From Stomorhina lunata (lineage: Eukaryota > Arthropoda > Insecta > Diptera > Rhiniidae), in contig OW121740.1 of NCBI GenBank assembly GCA_933228675.1, positions 130,851,799-130,915,798 on the forward strand: a stretch of DNA of 64,000 nucleotides, read 5' to 3'. The notes beneath the pieces were generated by a model. It saw only the letters and a list, made by a program, of their open reading frames with translations, was not told the DNA's origin and searched no databases. Both the position numbers and the translations under genes were made by a program. Shown here one piece after another: positions 1 to 11,454 of the stretch. Position 1 is the first letter of the stretch, and each line of letters begins with the position of its first letter.

Positions 1-1430
1 TATGTCACCGAACTTATCGCTTCTACAACCAATCTTTTGTCACATTTAGTTTCAAAATTATAAACTTTCAATCTTCATAGGTCAAACTTGAAGCGTGCAT
101 TACAAATCGGCCAAAATCTTGTCATGTTAATACCATGTTTCTTCGCACTTCTCATAAGTTTGTCATCTTCAACAGCGACGACATCAGCGCATTATCAACG
201 GTTGCAGTTTTTTAGCTATGGCTTTGTTTCAAACTCAAGTAGGCAAAAAAAAGTAAAATCAAAACCTACTTAACATCAGATATCAGATTTCCATTGTAAA
301 TCTGCAAGCATTAGCATCATAAGCAGCTGCTGCAGCAGCGATATCTTTAGCCATAAACTGAATATGCGTAAATAATTTCTGCCAGCAACTGCAACAAACA
401 AATGTTGCTTTAATAAATAAGTATTTCATTTTTTTTTGTTTTAAATTTCTTAGGATTCCAACTAAAAGAAATCGTAAGTGAAACTTTTCATTATTCATGA
501 TTTTCTTTTTTTTTTTTTTTTTGTTGGGCTTATAAATATTTAACGAGGAAAAAAAAGGAAAAAAGAATCTCTTCGTAGTTGTCTTCTTCATCTTCATCAT
601 CGCATAGCCAAAGTAAACCCGATTGCTGATTGTCTTAAGGGGGTTTTATTGAAAATACCATGAAAAGATTTGATTGACAGTCAGGTTGGCTTTTAAGACT
701 AACTCAGGCTGAACGTCTGTCTAACTGTCAGTTCATGTTTTTACTTCTCTGTCTCTGTCTCTCTATCTGTATGTGTTTGTGTGTTGTTTGGTTTTCCATT
801 CAGCTCTGTCTTGGCTCAGTTGAGGTAGTGACTGATTTGCCTTGGGGTCAACTGGTATTAAAGGATAAAAAGTCAGACGTGATGTAAGTGAAAACTCAAA
901 TTATGTTATTTAATGTTAATTAAATGCCATAATAGTTTTAAGCTGCTTCTGCGAAGATGTTTGAGAAGAAGAGAGTGGAGAGAAAATGTAGTATAAAAAA
1001 ACTAAAAGTGATGGGAGAATAATGAGCTTAATCTTTAAAGAATTATATTACAAAAATGAAGTTGAGAATATGTAAACGGTAGCCCTGATCAGATATGAGC
1101 ATATACTTTTCCATGTATTATTTTAATATGTTTAATACAACAAAATTTTCCAAATTCTGGTAGTTAATACGATTGACCTACAAATTTTCGAAATAAAAGT
1201 TTAATCAAGTGTGGTTACAAATCTTTATAGCGAGCTTCCTCAGAGATCGCTCTTTAAGAATTGTTATAGAATAGAATAAGTCAGGGTTACTCTTTTTCTT
1301 ATCTTTCTAAGTGACCTTTAACGTCAAACTTCAAATCCTCTCCTCGGCTTAATAGAGTAAAATGATGGTAATGTGGTATAGTAAAGAAATTTTAAAATAA
1401 TTTTTAAGTTTTAAATAAGGAAAAAATATA
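1..1430. other. Unique AT-rich non-coding DNA
   Basis: I see no gene. The short open frames here (61 residues near 88-273 and 105 residues near 283-600 on minus) have low-complexity poly-lysine or poly-serine translations and no recognisable domain. A poly-T run lies near 504-522 and CT/GT-rich low-complexity sequence near 740-790. Confidence 0.6.
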
Positions 1431-3075
1431 TCGTTGGTCTTATGTAGAAAGGGCCTAACTCACACTTTTTTCAAAATTGATTTTATTTGTGATTTCAATG
1501 CATTTAACGCAAATACACCTCCTCACTAAAATTTAAGGCAATTTTATCAAAATTAGCGGTTATTTAAGTAATTTCTAAAAAATACCTAACTTATTACTAA
1601 AAAAATATATGTTTTAAAAGCTCTTTCTTAAAGCTTTCGGTTGGATGTATAATGATTTCTTATATTAAACTTTTGTCGACAAAATTTTTTTAAAAGCTTT
1701 CCTATATTTAACTTTTAATATCTAAAACTTTCTATTAAAAACATTCCACATCAAAAGCTTTCCAATAAAAAACTGTCATTATTTATCTAAAGCTTTATTA
1801 TATACATAAAACTTTCAATGTCGAAAGGTTTTCTATAATAAACATTTGATATCGAAAGATTTCTTATATGTGACCTTCTCCCAGAAAAGGGGCCTAGTGT
1901 GTCAAAAACGGGTTTGGACTTGGGAACGGAAACTTTTCATTCAAAACTTTCCTACAGAAAATTTTCAATATCAAAAGCTTTTCCTATAGAAAACTTAAAT
2001 AAATGAAGCTTTCCAAAAAAAACTGTTTATATAAAACTTTCGATGTTGATAAGATTCCCATAAAAAACATTCGATATCGAAAGATTTCTTATATGTGACC
2101 TTCTGGTACCTAAAAGGGTGTAGAATAAGATGATTTGAGTTAGATTTCTGATAAAAATTTATTTACCCCATAAAAACGTTAAAAACGAACTTGAAAATCG
2201 ATAAAAATGAAGAGGTCACATATAAAACTTTCCTTTCCTATTAACAACTTTCAATATCAAAGCTCTTCTATAAGTAACTTTTGATATAAAAAGCTTTTAA
2301 CTAAAACATTTCATGAAAAAAAAAAGATTTTCGATACAAAACTTTTGATATTCAAAGATTTTCTATAGAAAACTTGTGATCAAAAGTTTTCTTATATAAA
2401 ACTATTGTCGTCAAAATATTTCAGATTTAAAAACTTTTATATCAACAGATTTTCTAAATGTTACTTTTAATATAAAAAGCTTTCTACTAAAAACATTACA
2501 TATCAAGAGATTTCCAATATAAATTGGCAATATCTAAAGATTTCCTATATAAATCGTTCGATCTCGTAATGGTTCCTAATAATAAACTTTCGATATGGAC
2601 ATATTTTCTTTAGAAAACTTTTAATTTCCTTCATAAAACTTTTAATATCGAAAGATTTCATATAGAAAACATTCCAAGTCAAACTTTAAATTTTGAAAGC
2701 TTTCATATAGAAACAATAACGAAAGCTTTGCTATAAAAAACTTTAAAAATCGAAAGATCTCCTGAAGATAGCTTTCCTATAAAAAACATTTGCTGTGTAA
2801 ATTTTTCCCTTATATAATTTGTTTTGGTCACTACAAAAAAAGACCTAAGTTACATTTATGCTCTGAAATGAGAATACAAAAAGGCCTATCACAATTTAGT
2901 TTCTTATATGCTTAAAATAAAAAAAAAAAAAGTTGTATAAACCAAATTCGGCCGTCTTTCATTTTAAAAATAACCTGCATTTAAAATTTTGTCAATTAAT
3001 GTTTTAAATCAGTTTTTACCTTTTCCTGTAAAGGATGAAATATGCGACTTAGGGCCTTTCTACATGAGACCAACG
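1431..3075. repeat. TIR-bounded block enclosing a decayed satellite
   Basis: The left edge at 1431-1460 begins TCGTTGGTCTTATGTAGAAA. The right edge at 3046-3075 is its inverted match, about 27 of 30 positions identical. Between them lies about 1.2 kb of degenerate tandem DNA (1615-2830) built of motifs such as AAAGATTTC, CTATAGAAAA and CTTTCGATATCGAAAG. A segment ending gatttcttatatgtgacctt occurs twice, near 1857 and 2083. There is no coding capacity. It could be a non-autonomous DNA element whose internal array is an old relative of the 31-bp satellite further right. Boundaries rest on one inverted pair, so element status is inference. Confidence 0.5.
1615..2830. repeat. Degenerate ~31-bp satellite, old copy
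   Basis: Units are diverged, but the theme is the same as the arrays at 38-64 kb: a T-run, CTATAG, an A-run, then a linker containing GATAT. Near 2341-2375, cttttgatattcaaagatt is followed directly by ttctatagaaaac, close to one full 31-bp unit. AAAGCTTT and GAAAGATTTC replace many A/T runs. It is much less homogeneous than the right-hand arrays, which suggests an older expansion. Confidence 0.5.
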
Positions 3076-3197
3076 ACATGCAATTGATCCACTTATGCAA
3101 CTATTGTGGTATAACTTGAATTTTTAACTGAAACAAATCTGTCTGCAGCCAAAACAGTTTTACTTTTTTTAGCTGGATATTTAAAGTCCTCAAACTA

Positions 3198-4497
3198 AAG
3201 AGTGCTCTAAATGAAATTTGTAGTTGGATTTTCTTAAATATAAATCTAACCTTTTAATATAAAAACTCTACAAAATACGCAAATATAATGACATATTATA
3301 CACAATCATTTAGCATTAAAATGTTTACTTAGTACTCGGGTTTTGCAAAATAATCGACTTTTTTCGGAAACCCTCCCATTAAAGATTTTACTGTTGCTTC
3401 TGATACCTTTTTGGAGCATGTGTTCCACCTGCGCTAAAAATCGGACATGTTCTTGGAAATCTTTCCTGTGTTCTTCAATTCCCTTTTTACCAGAGTCCAA
3501 TACCTTTCCACAGGCCGAAGTTCTGGACAGTTAGGTGGATTTGCCTCACGTGGTACAAAAATGACATTATTCTTTGAGTACCACTCAAGTGCCTTTTTTC
3601 CATAATGGCATGATGCCAAATCGGGCCAAAAAAATGTAGTCACTCTGTGCTCTCTTAAAAAGGGTAACAACCGTTTTTGTAGGCACTCCTTTATATAAAT
3701 TTCTGTGTTTATTGTGCCAGATGCCACAAATACTTTACTTCTTTTGCCACAACTGCAAATAGCTTGCCACACGAGAAACTTCTTAGGGAATTTTGTTTGT
3801 TTTTTTGTGCGAAACTCTTGCCGAACATTGCCCCGTTTATCAGCAACATAAAAATCTTGACCAGGAAGTTGAGAAAAGTCTGCCAGTACGTATGTTTCAT
3901 CATCCATCACACAACAGGTGTATTTTTTTATAAAATCAGACTTCAATTTTTTCGCTCGTTTTTTTGCTTCTAAGTTCTTTATAGCATTGCGATCTGGAAC
4001 CTTTTGGACTTTGTACGTCTTCAGTCCAGCATAAGCTTTGACTCTATGTGCAATATTCGTAGAACATTTCACCGTACGAGCTGCTTTTCTTAAAGAAGTG
4101 TTAGGCGCTCTTCGAAAGAGTAGCTCGACTTCTTTTGCCTTACCAATATCTGTAGGACCTTTTTTTCCTCCCTGATCCAGGTTTTCTTTCAATGCTCAGG
4201 TTTTCCTTATACCGTCTGATGGCATTAGAAACCGTTCGAGGGTCAACTTTCAAATTTTTAGCTATTTTTTTAAAAGTCCATGACGAATTTTTTTGAAAAG
4301 TTTTAATTATATTTTCACGAATATTTTTTTTTCGCAGTCCATTTTGATTGAAATAACTATTGAAAATTAATAATTTCTAAAATAATAGTATCTGACATAT
4401 CTATAGAAACTAACTTGATCAAAAAATAAATTATTTCTTGCACTATGGATAAATTTTGTCTAAAATAGTAAATGCATATTTTTTTTAGAACACTCTT
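3198..4497 (-). mobile_element. Tc1/mariner DD37E element, copy A
   Basis: This 1300-bp element is bounded by short inverted ends (AAGAGTGCTCTAAA at the left and its near complement TTTAGAACACTCTT at the right). It is flanked by TA at 3196-3197 and 4498-4499, the target duplication expected of IS630-Tc1-mariner elements. It is one of three copies here (others at 6094-7389 and 50427-51697). It lies in inverted orientation to the second copy, about 1.6 kb away. Its transposase frame is broken, so it is not autonomous. Confidence 0.92.
3329..4342 (-). pseudogene. DD37E Tc1/mariner transposase, broken
   Basis: Ancestrally a cut-and-paste transposase of about 336 residues starting MDCEKK. The N-terminal part has paired helix-turn-helix DNA-binding features (TFKKIAKNLKVDPRTVSNAI; TSLRKAARTVKCSTN). 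The catalytic triad reads MDDETYV, then FFWPDLASCHYG, then PELRPVERYW, with 37 residues between the second D and the E. That matches the ITmD37E (DD37E) group first described from mosquitoes. Breaks: an extra A in a homopolymer near 4160 shifts frame between the GSGR and KKGPTD motifs, and a K codon near 3436 has become TAG. The open frame that remains is 3434-4192. The other two copies restore the alignment. Confidence 0.9.
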
Positions 4498-4499
4498 TA

Positions 4500-6091
4500 G
4501 CTCCAAAAATCATGTCACTAACATGTAACACACAAACCGTAACCGTTAGACAAAACAACTACGGGTCCTTTTAAAAAGTACCATAATGATATAATAAGAA
4601 AAAGTATACAAAAGCAAGGCAATAAATTACAATAAAAAATCAAAATTATTAGAATAAAATTGTATGATTAAGATAGACATGTGGTGTATCACATTACCAG
4701 CACATTTGTTAAAGTTGTCTTGATGTCGTTTAGTAGAGAAAGGTATACCCTGTAGTAAAGCATGAAGAAAACCTGATAATGATGATAATGACTTAAAAAA
4801 CACAGTTAGAGAGATTTACGGACAAAACGTAAGTCTTTCGAATCTTGACTGAAAAAATCATCTTCTCATCTCTGGTTTGCGTTTACCGCATTATAGCCTT
4901 CTAGGCGATAATACAGCACCATCCGATGTCTTATTCTTCTTCTTCTTCTGTTATCCTTGACTCCCAGTGGAGCATAGGGCCTCATGTCATAGGGCCGACG
5001 TCTTATAGGCGTAACAATTAAAGTACCATCATTGTGTATAAATTACATATCACTTACCACTTAACTAGATATAAATACCAACATGATCAAGTTGTCATCA
5101 ACACTTACCTGAAATGAAAAGGAAAGCAAGAAATGAAATTAATTAATATTAAAAAAAAAAATCCAAAGAAAATATTAAATTAAAATGAGAAATTTTTATT
5201 AAAAAAAAAAAACAAAAATAATCTCTTTCAAACAACATGTCAAACAGCTTCAAATAATGTGACAAAAATTAAAGAAAATAAAATATTTCAAAAAACTTAA
5301 TACGATAAAAATCTTTGAAAATTTAAATCAAAATACACATGACAATCCTTCTTCATCCATCTCTTGAACGGATCACATCATCCTAACAATCATCCACAAA
5401 TCAACAACCTGTTGTTCAATATCAAATAATGAGTGTTTGATGACAAAAATATCTTAAGTAAAACTTGTAGTAAAAATACAAAATTTTTAAACAACCACAT
5501 TTTCTTAAAAATCATGAAAAATTATAAAAACATATTTTAAAAATTTCTTTAAAAAAAATGTGGCTAAAGCTGTCATAAAATAGACGTCAAATAAGTGACA
5601 ATGAGACGCCAATCTCACACATATTTTTCAAATAGACACACACAAAATAATTCTTCAAAACAGCTTAATTGTTAAAAAAAAAAAACTGACAATTAGTCTG
5701 TCATTGGACTAAAAGTAAAATTGTATTTTCTATTTTTTCTCCCATCTGTACACGGAGAAGGTGGAGGTGACTAAGTAGTTGTCCAATTTGACAAAAAGGG
5801 AGAAAAGTTAAATAGTCATTTAGTATTAGCAGAATGGAAAAGTGAGATATTTGAACAGCCAACGATAGCGAATTTTCTGTTTGAACAAAATATTATAAAT
5901 ATTTTCATTTACTTTAGGTATTTTTTTTATAACTTTGTCAAGTAATGACGAAACAAATATTTTTACAGAGAAAACAATTGACAGCTGACAGTTTGAAAAA
6001 TGAGGCGCACAGTGGTATACTAATACTAATACTTTAAAATTCGATGAAAGTTGCTAAACTTTTGGGTAATGAATGACAGTGCACTATATAA
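4500..6091. other. Non-coding DNA between the two inverted DD37E copies
   Basis: AT-rich sequence with no supported gene. The only recognisable part is a LINE 3'-end scrap at 4936-4990. Several A-runs are present. Confidence 0.5.
4936..4990 (-). mobile_element. Short 3' end of a non-LTR retrotransposon
   Basis: On the minus strand this reads gaggccctatgctccactgg, then gagtcaaggataacagaa, then a run of AAG triplets. The LINE fragment at 21950-22920 ends with almost exactly the same sequence and AAG tail. It is therefore a severely 5'-truncated copy, retaining only about 50 bp of the 3' end, which is the usual product of abortive target-primed reverse transcription. Confidence 0.75.
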
Positions 6092-6093
6092 TA

Positions 6094-7389
6094 AAGAGTG
6101 TTCTAAAAAAATATGCATTTACTATTTTAGACAAAATTTATCCATAGTACAAGAAATAATTTATTTTTTGATCAAGTTGGTTTCTATAGATATGTCAGAT
6201 ACTATTATTTTAGAAATTATTAATTTTCAATAGTTATTTCAATCAAAATGGACTGCGAAAAAAAAGTTCGTGAAAATATAATTAAAACTTTTCAAAAAAA
6301 TCCGTCATGGACTTTTAAAAAAATAGCTAAAAATTTGAAAGTTGACCCTCGAACGGTTTCTAATGCCATCAGACGGTATAAGGAAAACCTGAGCATTGAA
6401 AGAAAACCTGGATCAGGGAGGAAAAAGGGTCCTACAGATATTGGTAAGGCAAAAGAAGTCGAGCGACTCTTTCGAAGAGCGCCTAACACTTCTTTAAGAG
6501 AAGCAGCTCGTACGGTGAAATGTTCTACGAATTTTGCACATAGAGTCAAAGCTTATGCTGGACTGAAGACATACAAAGTCCAAAAGGTTCCAGATCGCAA
6601 TGCTATAAAGAACTTAGAAGCAAAAAAACGAGCGCAAAAATTGAAGTCTGATTTTATAAAAAAATACACCTGTTGTGTGATGGATGATGAAACATACGTA
6701 CTGGCAGACTTTTCTCAACTTCCTGGTCAAGATTTTTATGTTGCTGATAAACGGAGCAATGTTCGGCAAGAGCTTCGCACAAAAAAACAAACAAAATTCC
6801 CTAAGAAGTTTCTCGTGTGGCAAGCTATTTGCAGTTGTGGCAAAAGAAGTAAAGTATTTGTGGCATCTGACACAATAAACACAGAAATTTATATAAAGGA
6901 GTGACTACAAAAACGGTTGTTACCCTTTTTAAGAGAGCACAGGGTGACTACATTTTTTTGGCCCGATTTGGCATCATGCCATTATGGAAAAAAGGCACTT
7001 GAGTGGTACTTAAAGAATAATGTCATTTTTGTACCACGAGAGGCAAATCCACCTAACAGTCCAGAACTTCGGCCTGTGGAAAGGTATTGAGCTCTGGTAA
7101 AAAAGGAACTGAAGAACACAGGAAAGATTTCCAAGAACATGTCCGATTTTAAGCGCAGGTGGAACACATGCTCCAAAAAGGTATCAGAAGCAACTGTAAA
7201 ATCTTTAATGGGAGGGTTTCCGAAAAAAGTCGATAATTTTGCAAAACCCGAGAACTAAGTTAACATTTTAATGCTAAATGATTTTGTATAATATGTCATT
7301 ATATTTGCGTATTTTGTAAAGTTTTTATATTAAAATGTTTGATTTTTATTTAAGAAAATCCAACTACAAATTTTATTTAGAGCACTCTT
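6094..7389 (+). mobile_element. Tc1/mariner DD37E element, copy B
   Basis: A 1296-bp copy flanked by TA at 6092-6093 and 7390-7391, with the same AAGAGTG...CACTCTT ends as copy A. Gap-free alignment of its reading frame over the full length makes this the best length reference for the family in this window. Confidence 0.93.
6248..7258 (+). pseudogene. DD37E transposase with two in-frame stops
   Basis: The frame from ATG 6248 to TAA 7256-7258 is 337 codons and keeps phase throughout. It is interrupted by TGA at 6902-6904 (C in the other copies: KEC becomes KE*) and TGA at 7088-7090 (W in RYW). The N-terminal 218 residues remain open and carry the bipartite helix-turn-helix, a GSGRKKG basic linker like the GRPR motif of the superfamily, and the first catalytic D in CVMDDETYVLADF. 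The second D (FFWPDLASC) and the E (PVER) lie after the first stop. No functional enzyme is expected. A truncated DNA-binding protein is conceivable but unsupported. Confidence 0.92.
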
Positions 7390-7631
7390 TATACCCAGTA
7401 AAACTTTTCATTACCAAATAATGAGTTGAACACGAACTACTTACTCATTCGCTGTTTAAGTCATTACATTAACATGGGGATGTCATTGGAGGCAAGTACT
7501 TACCAATTGCAGAAAAGTAATGACTTGGATAAGCAATTTGAAAGCAACAACAACAACAACAACTTTTTTGTTGTTGTTTTATTAAAAACATATATTTTTA
7601 AACGAAATACAAAATTTTTTTTATGATCCCA

Positions 7632-7690
7632 TGGGGGCTCGAACCCAGACCCTCCGACTGCTAGGCAGAGACTCTTCCACTGAGCTACTT
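7632..7690 (-). pseudogene. tRNA-like sequence (Ala-like anticodon AGC)
   Basis: On minus, an A-box-like TAGCTCAGTGG is followed by a 7-nt loop CTAGCAG with AGC in the anticodon place and then a B-box-like GGGTTCGAGCC. The anticodon stem pairs imperfectly. The T-stem has two mismatches and I find no good acceptor stem. It reads as a decayed tRNA or a tRNA-derived SINE head rather than a working tRNA gene. Similar B-box-like pieces occur near 9301, 13985 and 35548. Confidence 0.45.
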
Positions 7691-8324
7691 CATATGTTGA
7701 AAACTTATTAGCTTATAATTAATATAAACAATTTTTATTTTTAGATCCAAAATCACGTGAAAATAACTTTATTTTCCCCTGCTTTTTTTTGCTTTGTTGT
7801 AATTTTTAGAAAAATATTTTTATACGTATTTTTGTAATTATTTTAAAACTTTTTTAAAATTATTTTAAAACTTAGACAATTTAAATCTTCTTTTTTGTAT
7901 AAGTTTTTACATAAGATTGACTCTTACTTACTCAAATGTTACAACCTGTTAAGGTCAAAGTCCGAGCATATTTTAGAATTCCATGGATTTCGATCTTGTG
8001 CGAATATTCTCCAATTTTATAGGCCATGCTTTGAAAAATGTTCCTCTACTTGGTCTTTTTATCGAAGTTTCGGACATTATCCTCTAATATTAGGTAGTGG
8101 GACATTTCAATTCTAATTTTATCCTCTTCATTGTATTTTTTTCAAGAGAGGGTTACTAGCCCGTAATCCTAACCCATTTTTATCGATCTTATGGGACAAC
8201 TCTCGGAACATGTTAACTCACAATATTAATGGGTGTTAAACTAGCTCAGCGGGTGATACCATGAGTAGGTGTGTGTCCACAGTTGAGATGAAGGATGACC
8301 CAGATAAGTTGGGCTTACCAAGTT

Positions 8325-9108
8325 CCCAGTAAGAAAAAAGGTTTATTCTCAAATTGAGGATGATTTGAAAATAAATCTTTTTTCAAAGGTCAAACGTTTG
8401 ATACTGATTTGATACTGAAGGGGACTTTATTCTCAAATTGAGAAATGCCTTTATTCTCAAATCATTATCAAACCTCATTCTCAAAGGTTTTTCAAATGTG
8501 GATATCATCTACATGTGGAACATATATAAAATGGCGTTGTATTTTTGAGTTTGTTTATTTTGTTTTTGAAAATGGTGCATCATATTTGAATTCTTTTGCT
8601 TTTTTATTGTTAGGTAAACAAAATTTTAAGAGATAAAGAAAATTTACTTATGCATATTATTTTTGAATTTTTTAACTTGAAATTTTTTAAGCAAGGTTTT
8701 ATGGTCAAATATGGATCAATTTTAAAAAATCCAAAAGAAATAACGAATTTCTTTGTAATGCAATGTCATTCCATTAAAATATCTTAAACATTAATTTTAT
8801 TTAACATAAATTATTTTTTTTTAATGTTTGGAAAAAAATTGAAATAGGGTTTGATATCAAATTTGTATTACACCATTTTTCAAATTATTCTCAAATCATC
8901 TTAGGGTTTGATAATGATTTGAGAGTAACATTTATTCTCAATTTGAGAAACTATCATTTTTCAAACGTTTATTCTCAAATGAACCCTCATTGGAAAATGA
9001 ATGTGAATCTCAAACATCTGTTCAGGTTTGAAAAAAGTTTGAAAAAAACGTTTGATATCAAATGTAAAAGTCATCATATTTCAAACGTTTGACACTGTTC
9101 TTACTGGG
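8325..9108. mobile_element. MITE-like element with palindromic subterminal motifs
   Basis: Perfect 11-bp inverted ends CCCAGTAAGAA (8325) and TTCTTACTGGG (ending 9108). Towards the interior both sides repeat the same small palindromes many times: TTCTCAAATTGAGAA, TTTGATATCAAA-like motifs and TCAAACGTTTGA. They give an extended but broken self-complementary structure. There is no ORF with recognisable function. It is a non-autonomous DNA transposon in form. I cannot assign its superfamily. Confidence 0.7.
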
Positions 9109-9463
9109 TTAAGACCAATTAGAATCGTGTTTGGTATTCAACATCCCCTACATAATCAAAATTGACTCATGATGGTATTTTTTCATTAACGTGAGTTAGT
9201 TTTACAAATTTTTTTCACAGAAGATAATATTTAAGTTCTTAAAATTCAAAAATCATTTAAAAAGACTCTTTTAATAAAAAAAAAACTAAAAAAAATTGTT
9301 GCCCTTGGTGGGATTTGAACCGGGGCAATTCAGTTTAAATTACCATCTTAATTACAAATAAGTAATTCTGTAATAACTTATTATTTATTCGGATGGTATA
9401 TTGTAGTCGTTACAAGGTAACCAGTTATCAGAGTACTTGCCATTACCAAAGTTTTGCTGGGAT

Positions 9464-10667
9464 CCAATATTCTTTTGATATCATTCAATATAGATATTAA
9501 AACACAATGTGTTAGATATTTTTGCAAAATCGACTGTCACATTTCACTTAAAATGTAACAAGACAAAAAAGTGAAAGAAATATAAGACGTCTTGAATTTT
9601 GTATTGTCATTATTTCACAAAACAAACTGGGCATTTGTCCAAAAAAAATCTATAAAAATGAAGAAGAAATATTTGAGTTATAGCAAAAACGAAATATAGA
9701 TACTAGTATTTAGAGGGGCTTAAATTTTATAATGTCTATTCGTACAAATAATCATGTGGCATGAACCAAAAAACAAAAACAAAAGGCATGTGGTGGCGAA
9801 TTATAGAAAAACATCGTTTGTTGTAACATGTATTATGTACAACAACGACATCAAATAACAATAGACATGTTTTTTGTGCATATACGAGTATACAACATGT
9901 TACAACACAGCAACAAAATACATAGATACTTATTATACAATTGAGTACAAAATATATTTAAGAGATATGGTGACAATTTTAAAATCTGTTTTACTTTTTA
10001 AATTCAGTTTTTTTTTTTTTCGTATACGCACAAATGCCAAAAAGTGTTAAAAATGTCAAGTTTTAGGAATCTTACAAATAAAATAAAGTAAAATACATGG
10101 ACAAAATACCGAGAGAAGGGGAATCACGTATCACATATGAAAAACAGCAGCAACATTTGTTGTGGCTACATTCAAAGCAACAGCAATTTGTAGGAATTGC
10201 TGAAAAAAAAAAAAAACTAACAGCCGGTAAGTAACAACATTTTTTACACATACAAACAGGTGGAATTACATACGAGTACTCACGATTAGAGTTAACTTTA
10301 CAAATATTTATGTGCTTACATAGTAACAAATTAAGCGTAGGCAGATTGATAATTAACAATATTTGGTTTATTAAGTAAATAACACTGTTCTCGATTTTGA
10401 CAACTTTTTTATGCCGACAAAAGGGATACCTAGTGGGTAAAGACAAATCGAGAAAGCTTAATTCAATGGTGATAACGTGAGGTGATAATGGTGAGGTTAG
10501 CTCTAGTTTTCGAAATAAAGCGTTATAAAAAAATGGAGGGGCAGATGCGTTTTCCATACATGGGACTTGGACTTAATGCTCAAAAACAAAATACCTGCTT
10601 TAACTGCAACTAAAAATGTTGAAAACATTACTATTTTAAGTTGAAACTTGTATAATAAATTTAACAA
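9464..10667. other. Unique AT-rich non-coding DNA
   Basis: I see no supported gene. A 161-codon open frame on minus (10072-10557) translates to a cysteine- and phenylalanine-rich sequence with no recognisable domain. I consider it chance. Confidence 0.5.
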
Positions 10668-11454
10668 AAACAAGTAAGAAAGCGCTATAGTCGGTCAAGC
10701 CGACCATACGATACCCTTCACCACTAAGGTCAAAGGTGGTATTTTTCCTGTATAAAGACAAATATTTGATAAATTTTGCCATCATACAAACATTTTCTCA
10801 AAACTTATATATTTAAGCCATTTCCGTCATTTGGACTTGTATGAGAGCTAGGGTCAACTGTGGACCGATTATCTAGAAATTTGGCAAGTTGACTACAGTT
10901 GTTACAAAAATTATGTATGCGAAAAATAAACTCAAAATTTTCATTATCTTTAGATTTACTAGCGTTTTTGTGATTTTTTGTCTCATTTAGTGCGTTTTTA
11001 AAGAAGAGTTTGTATGGGAGCTATGGTCAAATGTGGACCGATTTCCACGTTTACATAAGCAATATCTGTTTTAAATTTCATGAAAAAATATTGATATTTG
11101 TGGCCAATATATCAATTCCGGGAAGTGGGACCTATGGGAGGTACCATAAATAATGGACCGATTTTGACCAATTTCAATAGCCATGGTCCCATTGTCAAAA
11201 AAATGATCTATACCAAATTTCATCAAATTATCTTTAGAATTGCGACCTGTAGTTTGATTACAAGGTTTACATGGGGGTCCAGCCAGCCAGCCAGCCAGAC
11301 GGACGGACGGACGGACATCGCTAAATCGACTCAGAAAGTGATTCTAAGCCTATTGGTATACTAAAAGGTGGGTCTAAGACAAATATTTCTATGCGTTTTG
11401 CGTCAGCACAAACTTATAATACCCTTTCCACCTATGGTGGTGAAGGGTATAACA
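10668..11454 (+). repeat. Hairpin-ended dispersed repeat, family D copy 1
   Basis: Starts near AACAAGTAAGAAAGCGCTAT, with a short hairpin (GTCGGTCAAGCCGAC) and GATACCCTTCACCACTAAGG. Ends with an imperfect palindrome ATACCCTTTCCACC/GGTGGTGAAGGGTAT near 11418-11451. A CAGC/ACGG tetranucleotide run (11281-11316) precedes the 3' end. Near-identical copies in the opposite orientation lie at 25346-26144 and 29006-29811, with more decayed relatives at 27268-27812 and 35990-36432. The 88-residue open frame inside is not a gene. Classification of the family is unknown to me. Confidence 0.8.

Larger units (their letters stand above)
7394..9463. repeat. TIR-bounded composite block
   Basis: The left end CCCAGTAAAACTTTTCATTA and the right end (reverse complement CCCAGCAAAACTTTGGTAAT) form imperfect inverted termini about 2.07 kb apart. 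The block begins almost exactly at the right TA of DD37E copy B. Inside are a CAA microsatellite (7547-7580), a tRNA-like segment on minus (7632-7690), another B-box-like segment on minus (9301-9330) and the complete MITE at 8325-9108. No conserved ORF is present. Calling it one element is inference from the termini. Confidence 0.45.

Noticed and set aside
3434..7176. Antisense open frames over the DD37E copies
   Set aside because: They are mirror frames of the transposase coding strand. The same antisense peptides occur in all copies only because the elements are homologous.
10072..10557. 161-codon minus-strand ORF
   Set aside because: No recognisable domain, biased Cys/Phe composition from AT-rich homopolymers, and no related sequence in the window.
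11098..11364. 88-codon ORF (MWPIYQFREVGPMGG...), with related frames at 25434-25673 and 29122-29337
   Set aside because: It recurs only because it lies in copies of the family D repeat. The end of each frame is tetranucleotide microsatellite. The copies share sequence, not coding constraint that I can see.
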